A stretch of DNA of 64,000 nt from Salinimicrobium tongyeongense (GCF_026109735.1 NZ_CP069620.1:1054001-1118000); one strand, 5' to 3'. Shown: positions 53,454 to 61,143, numbered from the stretch's first letter. The notes: generated by a model from the letters alone, not told the origin. Numbers and translations: made by a program.

Positions 53454-53731
53454 AAGCAATCTGGAACAATACAGTAATAGCCGAAAGCGATAAAACCATT
53501 GAAGTTGAGAACAACCAGTACTTCCCCCCGGAATCTATAAATTCTGATTTTTTTCAACTGAGTGACACGCATACCACCTGCCCGTGGAAAGGAAAAGCCT
53601 CTTATTTTCACCTCAAAGTGGGCGATGAAAAAAACCCCGATGCCGCCTGGTTTTATCCACAACCAAAGCCCGGGGCAGCAAAAATTAAAAACCACGTGGC
53701 CTTCTGGAAAGGTGTGAAAGTTGAAAAATAA
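53450..53731 (+). CDS. DUF427 family protein
   Basis: 93-aa protein of the DUF427 family: MKAIWNNTVIAESDKTIEVENNQYFPPESI...THTTCPWKGKASYFHLKVGDEKNPDAAWFYPQPKPGA. Small beta-tent fold of unknown biochemical function. Its ATG overlaps the EgtD-like stop codon region, so translation is coupled and the two proteins probably act in one pathway. Confidence 0.9.
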   Translation: MKAIWNNTVIAESDKTIEVENNQYFPPESINSDFFQLSDTHTTCPWKGKASYFHLKVGDEKNPDAAWFYPQPKPGAAKIKNHVAFWKGVKVEK

Positions 53732-53733
53732 AT

Positions 53734-53763
53734 TTGCGGTCTAAAAAATTTGTTCTAAGTTTA
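53734..53763 (+). promoter_or_regulatory. promoter of the asnA leader
   Basis: TTG (53734-53736), 19-nt spacer, TAAGTTTA (53756-53763), one mismatch from TTG-N-TAnnTTTG. Predicted start near 53770, about 18 nt before the first leader. Confidence 0.6.
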
Positions 53764-53787
53764 CCAAAATCAAAAGAAAGAAATCAG

Positions 53788-53865
53788 GTGATTTTCAATA
53801 ATAACAATAATAATTTCAACAACAATCTGAATCAAATCAGGTTGCGGAAAGCTATTATTGTATAA
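53788..53865 (+). CDS. asparagine leader peptide A (25 aa)
   Basis: A 25-codon ORF starting with GTG and ending TAA. Residues 4-9 are six Asn, 11-13 three Asn and 15 another: ten of 25 residues. The tail is QIRLRKAIIV. It precedes an intrinsic terminator by 23 nt and asnA by 195 nt. Codons for R19-A21 (CGG AAA GCT) with the preceding G give GCGGAAAG (53844-53851), complementary to CTTTCCGC in the terminator 5' arm. Starvation for Asn-tRNA would stall the ribosome and favour the antiterminator. No in-frame ATG exists, so GTG is the likely start. Confidence 0.85.
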   Translation: MIFNNNNNNFNNNLNQIRLRKAIIV

Positions 53866-53888
53866 CAAGATCCCTTAAACAATATTCA

Positions 53889-53922
53889 AAGCCTTTCCGC
53901 CACCCGGAAAGGCTTTTTTTTT
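53889..53922 (+). terminator. attenuator terminator A of asnA
   Basis: Perfect 11-bp stem AAGCCTTTCCG / CGGAAAGGCTT with loop CCACC and a run of nine T. Its 5' arm and loop edge (53893-53900) are complementary to the 3' part of leader A. Confidence 0.9.
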
Positions 53923-53930
53923 GCGTGAAT

Positions 53931-54050
53931 ATGAAACTACTTCAAAATAATAATATCAATAATAATAGTCCGCCACCCGGGGGAGAGGATTTCTGTGCTT
54001 TAAAGCCTGCCTCCTTCCCGGGGCGGGCTTTTTTTTTCTTAAACATTTAA
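53931..54050 (+). CDS. asparagine leader B, apparently frameshifted or rearranged
   Basis: ORF starting ATG (53931) with MKLLQ then NNNINNN at residues 6-12, clearly another Asn control run. However it has no stop before the next terminator and reads through it, ending at 54050. A one-base change in the C3G5 run at 53976-53983 would give a stop at 54001-54003, right before the terminator, as in the other leaders. The CCGCCACCCGG after the Asn codons is identical to the centre of terminator A, suggesting a rearranged duplicate. It may be decayed, or the sequence may have an indel error. Confidence 0.6.
   Translation: MKLLQNNNINNNSPPPGGEDFCALKPASFPGRAFFFLNI
54003..54037 (+). terminator. attenuator terminator B of asnA
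   Basis: Nine-bp stem AAGCCTGCC / GGCGGGCTT (one G-T pair), 10-nt loop and nine T, 23 nt before the asnA ATG. CCGGGGGAGAGG (53977-53988) in leader B can pair with CCTCCTTCCCGG (54010-54021) with one mismatch and two G-U pairs. Confidence 0.85.
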
Positions 54051-54060
54051 AACAAACATT

Positions 54061-55083
54061 ATGAAAACTACCTTACAACAATTATCACAAAAGCTGGCAA
54101 CTGAAGAAGCCGTTGACTTTGTAAAATCTGAATTTGAAAAACACCTGAAAGAGCGGCTTTCGCTAGTAAAAATTTCGGCACCCACCGTTGTACTTCACGG
54201 TACCGGCATTAACGACGACCTCAACGGCATAGAAAGGCCAGTAGGTTTTCCAATAAAAGCAATGCAGGAACGCCGCGCCGAAGTGGTGCAGTCTCTGGCC
54301 AAATGGAAAAGGCTAAGGTTACGGGAGTACGAACTGGAATCGGGAATGGGAATCGTGACCGATATGAAAGCCCTGCGGCCCGACGAAGAACTGGGCCCCA
54401 TACATTCCATTTCGGTAGACCAGTGGGATTGGGAAAAGGTAATGCTGCCCGAAGAACGACACCTGGAATTTCTGAAAACCCAGGTGCGCAGCATATATTC
54501 TTCCATCCTCGCCACACAGGCTGCCATCACTAAAAAGTACCCTCTCCTCTCCCTCGACCTGCCTGAAGAAATCAGCTTTTTACACACCGAAGACCTGCTG
54601 CAAAAATATCCCCACCTCAGCCCAAAACAACGTGAAGACAGGGCAGCTAAAGAATTTGGAGCCGTATTTTTAATTGGTATAGGAGGAATTTTGGAAAGCG
54701 GGGAACCTCATGACGGCCGCGCGCCCGATTATGATGACTGGAGCACCCCCACCTCTGCCGCCACAAAAGGCCTTAACGGCGATATTCTTGTTTGGAACCC
54801 GGTTTTGGAGCAGGCTTTTGAATTGTCTTCAATGGGAATTCGAGTAGACAAGAAAACCCTGGAGCTGCAACTGCAGGAGAGGAAAGCCGAAGACCGCAAA
54901 AGCCTCTATTACCATGAGCAGTTACTAAAAGAAGAACTTCCGCAAACGATTGGTGGCGGGATAGGGCAATCGAGACTTTGCATGTTCCTGCTTCAAAAAA
55001 AGCACATTGGAGAGGTGCAGGCGAGCATCTGGCCCGAAGAAATGCGGGAAGAGTTAAAATCTGAAGGCGTGTTTTTACTTTAA
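54061..55083 (+). CDS. asnA: aspartate--ammonia ligase (asparagine synthetase A)
   Basis: 340-aa ammonia-dependent asparagine synthetase of the class II aminoacyl-tRNA-synthetase fold. Motifs: VLHGTGINDDLNGIERPVGF, SVDQWDWEKVM, LFLIGIGG-type AVFLIGIGGILESGEPHDGRAPDYDDW and the C-terminal GGGIGQSRLCMFLLQKKHIGEVQASIWP. Preceded by two Asn-codon leaders with terminators, so its transcription should depend on asparagine supply. Single-gene unit ending at a strong terminator. Confidence 0.96.
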   Translation: MKTTLQQLSQKLATEEAVDFVKSEFEKHLKERLSLVKISAPTVVLHGTGINDDLNGIERPVGFPIKAMQERRAEVVQSLAKWKRLRLREYELESGMGIVTDMKALRPDEELGPIHSISVDQWDWEKVMLPEERHLEFLKTQVRSIYSSILATQAAITKKYPLLSLDLPEEISFLHTEDLLQKYPHLSPKQREDRAAKEFGAVFLIGIGGILESGEPHDGRAPDYDDWSTPTSAATKGLNGDILVWNPVLEQAFELSSMGIRVDKKTLELQLQERKAEDRKSLYYHEQLLKEELPQTIGGGIGQSRLCMFLLQKKHIGEVQASIWPEEMREELKSEGVFLL

Positions 55084-55113
55084 AAACATAAAAACTTCGC
55101 CTCAACCTTAACC

Positions 55114-55148
55114 AGGCCTCACAGGTATTAAAAACCTGTGAGGCCTTT
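55114..55148 (+). terminator. terminator after asnA
   Basis: Perfect 13-bp stem AGGCCTCACAGGT / ACCTGTGAGGCCT with a 7-nt loop, then TTTG. Confidence 0.85.
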
Positions 55149-55170
55149 GTATTTACGGAACAGTCACAAA

Positions 55171-55208
55171 ATAAAGCTACTCAAAAATGCCATTTTTGGG
55201 TAGCTTTA
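55171..55208. repeat. dispersed palindrome, copy 12, as bidirectional terminator
   Basis: ATAAAGCTACTCAAAAATG / CCATTTTTGGGTAGCTTTAT: the common core extended by AAAGCTAC arms, lying between convergent asnA and the aminotransferase gene. The arms give A/U-rich ends both ways. Confidence 0.8.
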
Positions 55209-56279
55209 TTATAACTGCTTCAGCAGGTGTTCCAGGTCTTCTTCAGTATTGAAGTAGTGAAAACTAAGCCTTATCCCCTCTCCTCTTTGCGAGCAGATGA
55301 TCCTGTTGCTGCGAAGCTTCTGAAACAACTTGTCATCTCCTTTGATGTTAAAGATCGAAGAATGTAACTTTCTGTTCAGCACTGCGGGCTCTAGCATTTC
55401 CTTTTCAGCGAGCCTGGCCTTTGCAAGAGCAGCAAGATCTTTGATCCTGGCTTCAGTCTCGTCAATACCGGCCTGTTTTAGCAGATCTATCGCGGTTTTT
55501 AGGCTTCCGAAGTTTAAAGTATCGAGGTGGCCGGGTTCAAATTTGCCGATAAAGCTGCCTTGGTGAGGCTTGTTCCTTCCCTGCAACGCCTTCACTTCTA
55601 AACTGGCAGGGGCAATCTCCTGCTGCATGTGTTCCTTAAACAGGAAAAATCCGTTGTCGTAACCTGCATTGAGCCACTTGTAAGCACTGGCCCCAAGCAC
55701 ATCAAGGGCCGAGGCTTCAAAATCAAATTTTTCGGTACCGCAATACTGGGTGCCGTCGGCAAAAAACAGCAGATTGGGATTTTCATTTTTCAGCTTCAGG
55801 AGAAAATCGGGGTCAATTTTAATCCCGTTGATGTACTGCACGAGGCTAAAGGCGAAAATATCCGGTTTTTCACGCGCAACAACTTCAGCAATATTCTCCT
55901 CCAGGTTTTCGTCAATTTCCGCATGGCACACCTTAAACCCGCGAGATTCTACGGCCCAGTTTACTGAGGGATAATCATTTTTAAGCAACAGGATCTTCTT
56001 GCTGCGGTCAATGGTTTCCAAAAGGGTATTAAATCCGAAGGAAAAATTGGGCGTAAGTGCTACAAGGTTGGGGGCACAGCCAAACAGATCTCCCACCGAT
56101 TTTCTTACTTTTAGAAAGAGAGAGTCCCGTTTATCCCGAAATAAACTGCCCCCAATGAGAAAGTCGAGGTCGTGCTCATGCCTGAATTCCAGCAGATTTT
56201 CAGACATTAATCCGGAAGCCGCCGTATTCAGGTAAGTGTACTGTTCCAAAAGGGGAAAGTGTTTCTTAAAATTCTTCAT
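55209..56279 (-). CDS. class V aminotransferase family protein
   Basis: 356-aa PLP enzyme of the aminotransferase class V (cysteine desulfurase-like) fold: YLNTAASGLMSENLLEF, FADGTQYCGTEKFDFEASALDVLGASAYKWLNAGYDNGFFL (Lys in AYKW binds PLP) and a C-terminal HYFNTEEDLEHLLKQL. I chose ATG 56279 (MKNFKKHFPLLEQ) because the 101 codons upstream are not protein-like and overlap the divergent gene. Substrate unknown; not a clear IscS/SufS. Confidence 0.85.
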   Translation of the reverse strand: MKNFKKHFPLLEQYTYLNTAASGLMSENLLEFRHEHDLDFLIGGSLFRDKRDSLFLKVRKSVGDLFGCAPNLVALTPNFSFGFNTLLETIDRSKKILLLKNDYPSVNWAVESRGFKVCHAEIDENLEENIAEVVAREKPDIFAFSLVQYINGIKIDPDFLLKLKNENPNLLFFADGTQYCGTEKFDFEASALDVLGASAYKWLNAGYDNGFFLFKEHMQQEIAPASLEVKALQGRNKPHQGSFIGKFEPGHLDTLNFGSLKTAIDLLKQAGIDETEARIKDLAALAKARLAEKEMLEPAVLNRKLHSSIFNIKGDDKLFQKLRSNRIICSQRGEGIRLSFHYFNTEEDLEHLLKQL

Positions 56280-56343
56280 AAACAGGGAAGATTCCGCAGT
56301 AAAATCAATAAATTTGAGAATATCTCTAAAATTACGTTTAAAT

Positions 56344-56793
56344 ATGGGGCTGGAAAAGAATAGTGCTTCAAAAATTGATCCCGAACAGCGCAGGTTAATT
56401 GAAAGGGCGCAGATGCGGGCGCGGCAAAAGAGAAGATTGTACCAACATTTTATAGTTTTTCTATTGGGATCGGTGGTTTTGATCCTGCTGAATGTGATCT
56501 TTGACATTGGCCGCAACATCAACCCTTTTGGAATAGACTGGTTTGTGTGGGCCATTATTTTCTGGGCGTTGCTCCTGCTCATTCACGTTTTCAATGTGTA
56601 TGTGACCAATAAATTCTTCGGAAAAGACTGGGAAAATGAACAGGTAGACAGGCTGGTGGCAAAGCAGCAAAAGAAAATTGCCGAACTTCAGAAAAAAGTG
56701 GAAAAAGATTACCCGCTGCCCGAAAAGGGGCAACCCTACATCCCGCCCACCACCAAAAAACCAATTGACCCGGACGCTCCAATAAATTCTTAA
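56344..56793 (+). CDS. 2TM domain protein
   Basis: 149-aa protein with a basic N-terminal helix (ERAQMRARQKRRLYQHFIVF), two transmembrane segments (about residues 40-60 and 70-92) and a C-terminal coiled coil then Pro-rich tail. This matches the Bacteroidota 2TM domain family of unknown function. ATG 56344 (MGLEKNSASK) chosen. The dihydrofolate reductase gene starts 2 nt after its stop, so they are likely coupled. Confidence 0.8.
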   Translation: MGLEKNSASKIDPEQRRLIERAQMRARQKRRLYQHFIVFLLGSVVLILLNVIFDIGRNINPFGIDWFVWAIIFWALLLLIHVFNVYVTNKFFGKDWENEQVDRLVAKQQKKIAELQKKVEKDYPLPEKGQPYIPPTTKKPIDPDAPINS

Positions 56794-56795
56794 AA

Positions 56796-57287
56796 ATGGG
56801 AAAAGTCACTCTAATTGCCGCTGCCGGAGAAAACAACGAGTTGGGTAAGGACAAAGACCTGGTATGGCACCTGCCCGATGATTTTAAACGTTTTAAAAAG
56901 CTCACCACCGGCCATTTTATCATTATGGGGCGCAAAACTTTTGAGACCTTTCCAAAACCGCTTCCCAACCGCACGCATGTGGTCATTACCCGGCAAAAAG
57001 ATTATGAGCCGGAAGGAGCCATAGTGGTGAATTCCCTGGAAAAAGCCCTTGAAGTGGCCAAAGATGACCCGCAGCCATTTGTGATTGGCGGCGGTGAAAT
57101 CTACAGGCTTTCCCTGGAAAAAGCCGATGCCATTGAGCTCACCCGCGTACATGGCACTTTTGAAGCCGACACCTATTTTCCCGATTTTGATGAGAAAAAC
57201 TGGAACCTGGTGGCAAAAGAGGAACATCCTGTAGATGAGCGGCACAAATACGCTTTCACCTATCTCACCTACGAACGTGCGCAATGA
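56796..57287 (+). CDS. folA: dihydrofolate reductase
   Basis: 163-aa DHFR regenerating tetrahydrofolate: VTLIAAAGENNELGKDKDLVWHLPDDFKRFKKLTTGHFIIMGRKTFE, the classical N-terminal motif, then PLPNRTHVVITRQ, FVIGGGEIYRLSLEKAD and ELTRVHGTFEADTYFPDFD. The catalytic acidic residue is in LPDDF. Downstream kinase gene overlaps its 3' end. Confidence 0.95.
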   Translation: MGKVTLIAAAGENNELGKDKDLVWHLPDDFKRFKKLTTGHFIIMGRKTFETFPKPLPNRTHVVITRQKDYEPEGAIVVNSLEKALEVAKDDPQPFVIGGGEIYRLSLEKADAIELTRVHGTFEADTYFPDFDEKNWNLVAKEEHPVDERHKYAFTYLTYERAQ

Positions 57288-58131
57288 CCGCGACCTCATA
57301 GAAGAAGTGGCCAGGAAACACGGCTTTGTCTTAAATGGCCTTAATTCGCTGGCCGGCGGCAGCATTAATGAGGTGTACCTTTTAAATACTTCGGAAGCTA
57401 AAAAAGTAATAAAAATCAATTCGGCTGAAGATTTTCCCGGTATGTTTGCTGCCGAAAAACAGGGGCTGGAAACCCTGCTGCAAGCCCGTGCTTTTGATGT
57501 GCCAGAAGTTTTTGGCCTGGGGGAAATCGAAAATACAGCCTATCTTCTTTTAGAGTACAAAAAAGAAGGGAGCCAAAAAGGGCATTTTTGGAAGGTATTT
57601 GGAGAGCAGCTTTCAAAGCTTCACAAAACCTCAGCAAAGAAGTTCGGGTTCTCTGATTCCAATTATATTGGGAGCCTTAGGCAGTACAACTCACCCGAAA
57701 CAGAAGCGGCTGAGTTTTATATAAACCAGCGATTGGAGCCGCAGGTAAGAATGGCTTCAGAAAATGGTTTTTCACTGGGAGATCTTTCAGGGTTTTACAG
57801 GAATATTTCAGAAGAAATTCCGCAGGAACCTCCTGCCCTGCTCCACGGGGATTTGTGGAGCGGAAATTACCTTGTAAATGCCGAAGGTTTGCCCTGCCTC
57901 ATAGATCCTGCAGTTTGCTACGGGCCCAGAGAAATGGACCTGGCCATGATGCAGCTGTTTGGCGGTTACCCTGCGGAAGTATTTGAGACCTACAACGAAC
58001 ATTTTCAGCTTCAGCCGGGTTGGGAACAGCGAATTCCCCTCTGGCAACTCTATTACCTGCTGGTGCACCTCAATATTTTTGGGCGCAGTTACCTTCCGCA
58101 GGTAAAAGAGATCATACAGCGCTTTTCATAA
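57277..58131 (+). CDS. fructosamine kinase family protein
   Basis: About 284-aa member of the fructosamine-3-kinase/aminoglycoside phosphotransferase-like family: GGSINEVYLLN, FGLGEIENTAYLLLEYKKEG, FWKVFGEQLSKLHK, GFSDSNYIGSLRQYN, and the catalytic LLHGDLWSGNYLVN with IDPAVCYGPREMDLAMMQLFGG. It would phosphorylate glycated amines. Start uncertain: GTG 57277 (11-nt overlap with folA) fits the family better than ATG 57235 (53-nt overlap). Confidence 0.87.
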   Translation: MRNDRDLIEEVARKHGFVLNGLNSLAGGSINEVYLLNTSEAKKVIKINSAEDFPGMFAAEKQGLETLLQARAFDVPEVFGLGEIENTAYLLLEYKKEGSQKGHFWKVFGEQLSKLHKTSAKKFGFSDSNYIGSLRQYNSPETEAAEFYINQRLEPQVRMASENGFSLGDLSGFYRNISEEIPQEPPALLHGDLWSGNYLVNAEGLPCLIDPAVCYGPREMDLAMMQLFGGYPAEVFETYNEHFQLQPGWEQRIPLWQLYYLLVHLNIFGRSYLPQVKEIIQRFS

Positions 58132-58222
58132 TCTTAACAGCCAGACTCTTTCTTTTAGCAGTTCTTTAGAGGGGAAAGGCCTCTAATTCCTTTATATTTA
58201 ATTAGATAAATCAAAAAAAGTT

Positions 58223-58723
58223 ATGAGCACAGAAAATTTAAATAAAGAGGAATCACAAAAGAAATTCAGAACACTGGTAGATGACATTAAAGTAGCCATG
58301 ATGGTTACGGGGCTTGAAAAAAGACCGATTAATGCCATTCCCATGACCACCAAAAAAGTGGATGAGCAGGGAAATGTCTGGTTTATTAGCATGGGAAATA
58401 GCGAACACAACAAAGACCTGGAGCTCAACCCCGACGTTCACCTGCTTTACAGTGACCCCGACGATATGGAGTTTTTAAGCCTCTACGGAAAAGCGGAAAT
58501 TACCAAAGACAGAGCGGTGCTTGATGAACTTTACAACCCGAGAACCGACAACTGGTTTGACGGCCCAGATGACCCGCAGCTTACGGCGATTAAGGTCACC
58601 CCTGGGGAAGCCTATTTTTGGGATACCAAAACCAATAAATATGTTGCGCTTCTTAAAATGGGGGTTGGTGCCATTACCGGTGATCATAAAGACATAGGTG
58701 AAAAAGGAAAACTGAAGCTTTAG
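58223..58723 (+). CDS. pyridoxamine 5'-phosphate oxidase-fold stress protein
   Basis: 166-aa protein of the general-stress-protein-26-like PPOX family: IKVAMMVTGLEKRPINAIPMTTKKVDEQGNVWFISMGNSEH and FLSLYGKAEITKDRAVLDELYNP...AYFWDTKTNKYV. These bind flavin or F420-like cofactors; enzymatic role unknown. A TAGATAA-rich upstream region and a long-stem terminator downstream delimit it. Confidence 0.86.
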   Translation: MSTENLNKEESQKKFRTLVDDIKVAMMVTGLEKRPINAIPMTTKKVDEQGNVWFISMGNSEHNKDLELNPDVHLLYSDPDDMEFLSLYGKAEITKDRAVLDELYNPRTDNWFDGPDDPQLTAIKVTPGEAYFWDTKTNKYVALLKMGVGAITGDHKDIGEKGKLKL

Positions 58724-58737
58724 AACCCCATTTTAGA

Positions 58738-58875
58738 CAGGAGAGGCTGGCTGAAAAGTAGCATTGCCCACCCCAAAAATTGTTTTTGAACCACAGGCTT
58801 TTAAACATCAAAGCCTTATCATCAAAAGCATTTGACAGGTAAGACGGCAGCGCTTTTTAGTCAGCCTCTTTTATT
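58738..58875 (+). terminator. long inverted-repeat element (AGAGGCTG arms)
   Basis: AGAGGCTGGCTGAAAAG at the left pairs with CTTTTTAGTCAGCCTCT at the right across about 100 nt, followed by TTTATTTT. Acts plausibly as a large terminator, or is a MITE-like element. It shares its arms with the element at 62743-62885 though the interiors differ. Confidence 0.6.
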
Positions 58876-58879
58876 TTAC

Positions 58880-58887
58880 TAATTTTG
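58880..58887 (+). promoter_or_regulatory. -7 box of fabD
   Basis: Perfect TAATTTTG match to TAnnTTTG, 20 nt before the fabD ATG. Confidence 0.45.
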
Positions 58888-58907
58888 CAGTCTAATCATC
58901 ATTTATT

Positions 58908-59789
58908 ATGAAGGCATATATTTTTCCGGGACAGGGAGCTCAATTCACAGGAATGGGCCAGGATCTCTACGAGAAGTCCCCACTAGCAAAAGAACTTTTT
59001 GAAAAAGCCAATGATATTTTGGGGTTTTCTATCACCCAGACCATGTTTGAAGGAAGCGCTGAAGACCTTAAAAAAACAAAGGTGACGCAGCCCGCGATCT
59101 TTCTTCATTCGGTTATTTTGTCAAAGGTGCTGGGCGACGAATTCAAGCCCGACATGGTTGCAGGGCATTCATTAGGAGAGTTTTCGGCCCTGGTTGCCAA
59201 CGGCACTTTAAAATTTGAAGATGCTTTAAAGCTGGTTTCAAAACGAGCCCTGGCCATGCAAAAAGCCTGTGAGCTTGAAGAATCTACCATGGCCGCGGTT
59301 TTAGGACTTGAAGATCACCTGGTAGAAGCCATTTGTGCCGATGTGCAGGGCGTGGTGGTTGCTGCAAATTACAACTGCCCCGGGCAACTGGTAATTTCGG
59401 GAGACCAGCTGGCGGTTGCAAAAGCCTGTGAAGAACTGAAGGAAAGAGGCGCAAAGAGGGCAATGATCCTCCCAGTGGGCGGGGCTTTTCACTCTCCTCT
59501 TATGGAACCGGCAAGAGAAGAACTTGCGGCAGCAATAGAAGAAACTGAATTCCACCAGCCTGTATGTCCTATTTACCAGAACGTATCTACTTTTGCTGTC
59601 ACCGACAGGAGTCAGATCAAGAAAAACCTCATTTTTCAGCTTACCGCTCCGGTAAAATGGACCCAGAGCGTACAAAATATGATCAAAGACGGTGCTACAG
59701 AATTCATTGAAGTGGGCCCCGGAAAAGTCTTACAGGGACTGGTTAAAAAGATAGACCGCACTGCCCAGGTAAGGTCTGCAGAGATTTAG
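58908..59789 (+). CDS. fabD: malonyl-CoA:ACP transacylase
   Basis: 293-aa acyltransferase loading malonate on ACP for fatty-acid synthesis. N-terminal IFPGQGAQFTGMG, nucleophile S88 in GHSLGEFSALVA, R near 113, and GGAFHSPLM with the catalytic His; C-terminal FIEVGPGKVLQGLVKKI. No other fab genes adjacent. Confidence 0.95.
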   Translation: MKAYIFPGQGAQFTGMGQDLYEKSPLAKELFEKANDILGFSITQTMFEGSAEDLKKTKVTQPAIFLHSVILSKVLGDEFKPDMVAGHSLGEFSALVANGTLKFEDALKLVSKRALAMQKACELEESTMAAVLGLEDHLVEAICADVQGVVVAANYNCPGQLVISGDQLAVAKACEELKERGAKRAMILPVGGAFHSPLMEPAREELAAAIEETEFHQPVCPIYQNVSTFAVTDRSQIKKNLIFQLTAPVKWTQSVQNMIKDGATEFIEVGPGKVLQGLVKKIDRTAQVRSAEI

Positions 59790-59867
59790 TTGCGGGTTGG
59801 AGCAATGAATTAAGATCCTTAAGATTTTGAATACCCAGCTTTACTGAAACTTCAAAAATACTGGTAC

Positions 59868-59900
59868 AAAAAACCCGAAGCTTTTGGCTTCGGGTTTTTT
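59868..59900. terminator. bidirectional terminator between fabD and aminotransferase
   Basis: AAAAAACCCGAAGC / GCTTCGGGTTTTTT perfect stem between convergent genes. Confidence 0.92.
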
Positions 59901-59926
59901 GCTTTGAAAAAGATATTTTAAAGAGG

Positions 59927-61060
59927 CTATTTTTTCAGAAAATCAGCGATGGTACTGGTAATATATTTAATTTGCTCATCATCCAGTTCGGTATGCATTG
60001 GCAGGGAGATCACTTCTTTCACCAGCTGATTGGTCACCGCAAAATCTTCTTCCCTGTACCGCTCATCCTTGTAGGCCTTTTGGTTATGCAGCGGGATGGG
60101 GTAATATATTCCGAAGGGAATTCCTTTTTCTGAAAGGTGTTTTGCAAGCGCATCTCTTTTTCCGTCGGCAATCTTTATGGTGTACTGGTGGTACACATGC
60201 GTATCGGCTGAACTTTCGGTATAAGGAACTGTAAGCCCTTCCACATTCTCGAGAGCGCTGGTGTATTTTTGGGCAGCCTCCTGCCGCGCTGTATTATACT
60301 GGTCTAAGTAAGGGAGTTTTGCCCTCAACACAGCAGCCTGCAAACTGTCAAGCCGGGAATTCACCCCTACCACATCGTGATGGTAGCGCTCATACATACC
60401 GTGGTTCACAATACCCCTAATGCGATGTGCAAGCTCATCATCATTGGTAAAAATGGCACCGCCATCGCCATAGCAACCCAGGTTCTTCGAGGGGAAGAAA
60501 GAGGTAGATGCCGCATGACCTATAGCTCCGGCTTTTTTGACAGTACCGTCTTTAAAATGGTAATTTGCACCTATAGCCTGGGCGTTATCTTCTATTACAT
60601 AAAGGTCATGCTCCCGCGCAATTTCCATGATCTCATCCATGTTTGCCGCCTGTCCAAAAAGGTGAACCGGCACTATGGCTTTGGTATTGGGGGTAATTGC
60701 TTTTCTAATGGCATCTGGGTCTATGTTGAAAGTATCGGGCTCCACATCAACCAGTACAGGGGTAAGCTGTAGCAGTGCGATAACCTCAACGGTAGCTGCG
60801 AAGGTAAAATCGGCAGTGATCACTTCATCTCCGGGTTTCAAACCAAGGCCCATCATTGCAATTTGTAAGGCATCTGTCCCGTTTGCACAGGGAATCACAT
60901 GTTTCACCCCAAGGTACTCTTCCAGCTCCTTTTGAAAAGCATGAACTTCGGGGCCATTGATAAATGCCGTGGTATCGAGTACCTCGAGCAGAGATTGATT
61001 GACTGTATCTTTTATTTTTTCGTATTGACCCTTAAGGTCAACCATTTGTAATTTTTTCAT
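59927..61060 (-). CDS. DegT/DnrJ/EryC1-family sugar aminotransferase
   Basis: 377-aa PLP aminotransferase of nucleotide-sugar biosynthesis: PCANGTDALQIAMMGLGLKPGDEVI, VPVHLFGQAANMDEI, IEDNAQAIGA, and PLP lysine K192 in TSFFPSKNLGCYGDGGAI. Members convert keto-sugars to amino-sugars for LPS or glycans. Divergent from waaA, consistent with an envelope-glycan role; the exact sugar is unknown. Confidence 0.9.
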   Translation of the reverse strand: MKKLQMVDLKGQYEKIKDTVNQSLLEVLDTTAFINGPEVHAFQKELEEYLGVKHVIPCANGTDALQIAMMGLGLKPGDEVITADFTFAATVEVIALLQLTPVLVDVEPDTFNIDPDAIRKAITPNTKAIVPVHLFGQAANMDEIMEIAREHDLYVIEDNAQAIGANYHFKDGTVKKAGAIGHAASTSFFPSKNLGCYGDGGAIFTNDDELAHRIRGIVNHGMYERYHHDVVGVNSRLDSLQAAVLRAKLPYLDQYNTARQEAAQKYTSALENVEGLTVPYTESSADTHVYHQYTIKIADGKRDALAKHLSEKGIPFGIYYPIPLHNQKAYKDERYREEDFAVTNQLVKEVISLPMHTELDDEQIKYITSTIADFLKK

Positions 61061-61143
61061 CTTAAAATGTTAGGCTTACGAAAATACAAAGAATGCCAGT
61101 ATTCCCAATGCTAATTTCTTAATTTAGCACTCAAAACACCCAA

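Noticed and set aside
53946-54003. Isoleucine (ATA-run) reading of the second asnA leader in the +1 frame
   Set aside because: That frame ends neatly before the terminator but has a TGA just upstream and no start codon, whereas the Asn frame starts with ATG and matches leader A and asnA.
56280-56582. N-terminal extension of the class V aminotransferase
   Set aside because: The first 101 codons are not protein-like and overlap the divergent 2TM gene region; ATG 56279 starts the fold.
57573-57595. Palindrome-like CCAAAAAGGGCATTTTTGG inside the fructosamine kinase gene
   Set aside because: The encoded FWKVFGEQLSKLH matches the conserved family sequence, so the resemblance to the intergenic palindrome looks coincidental.
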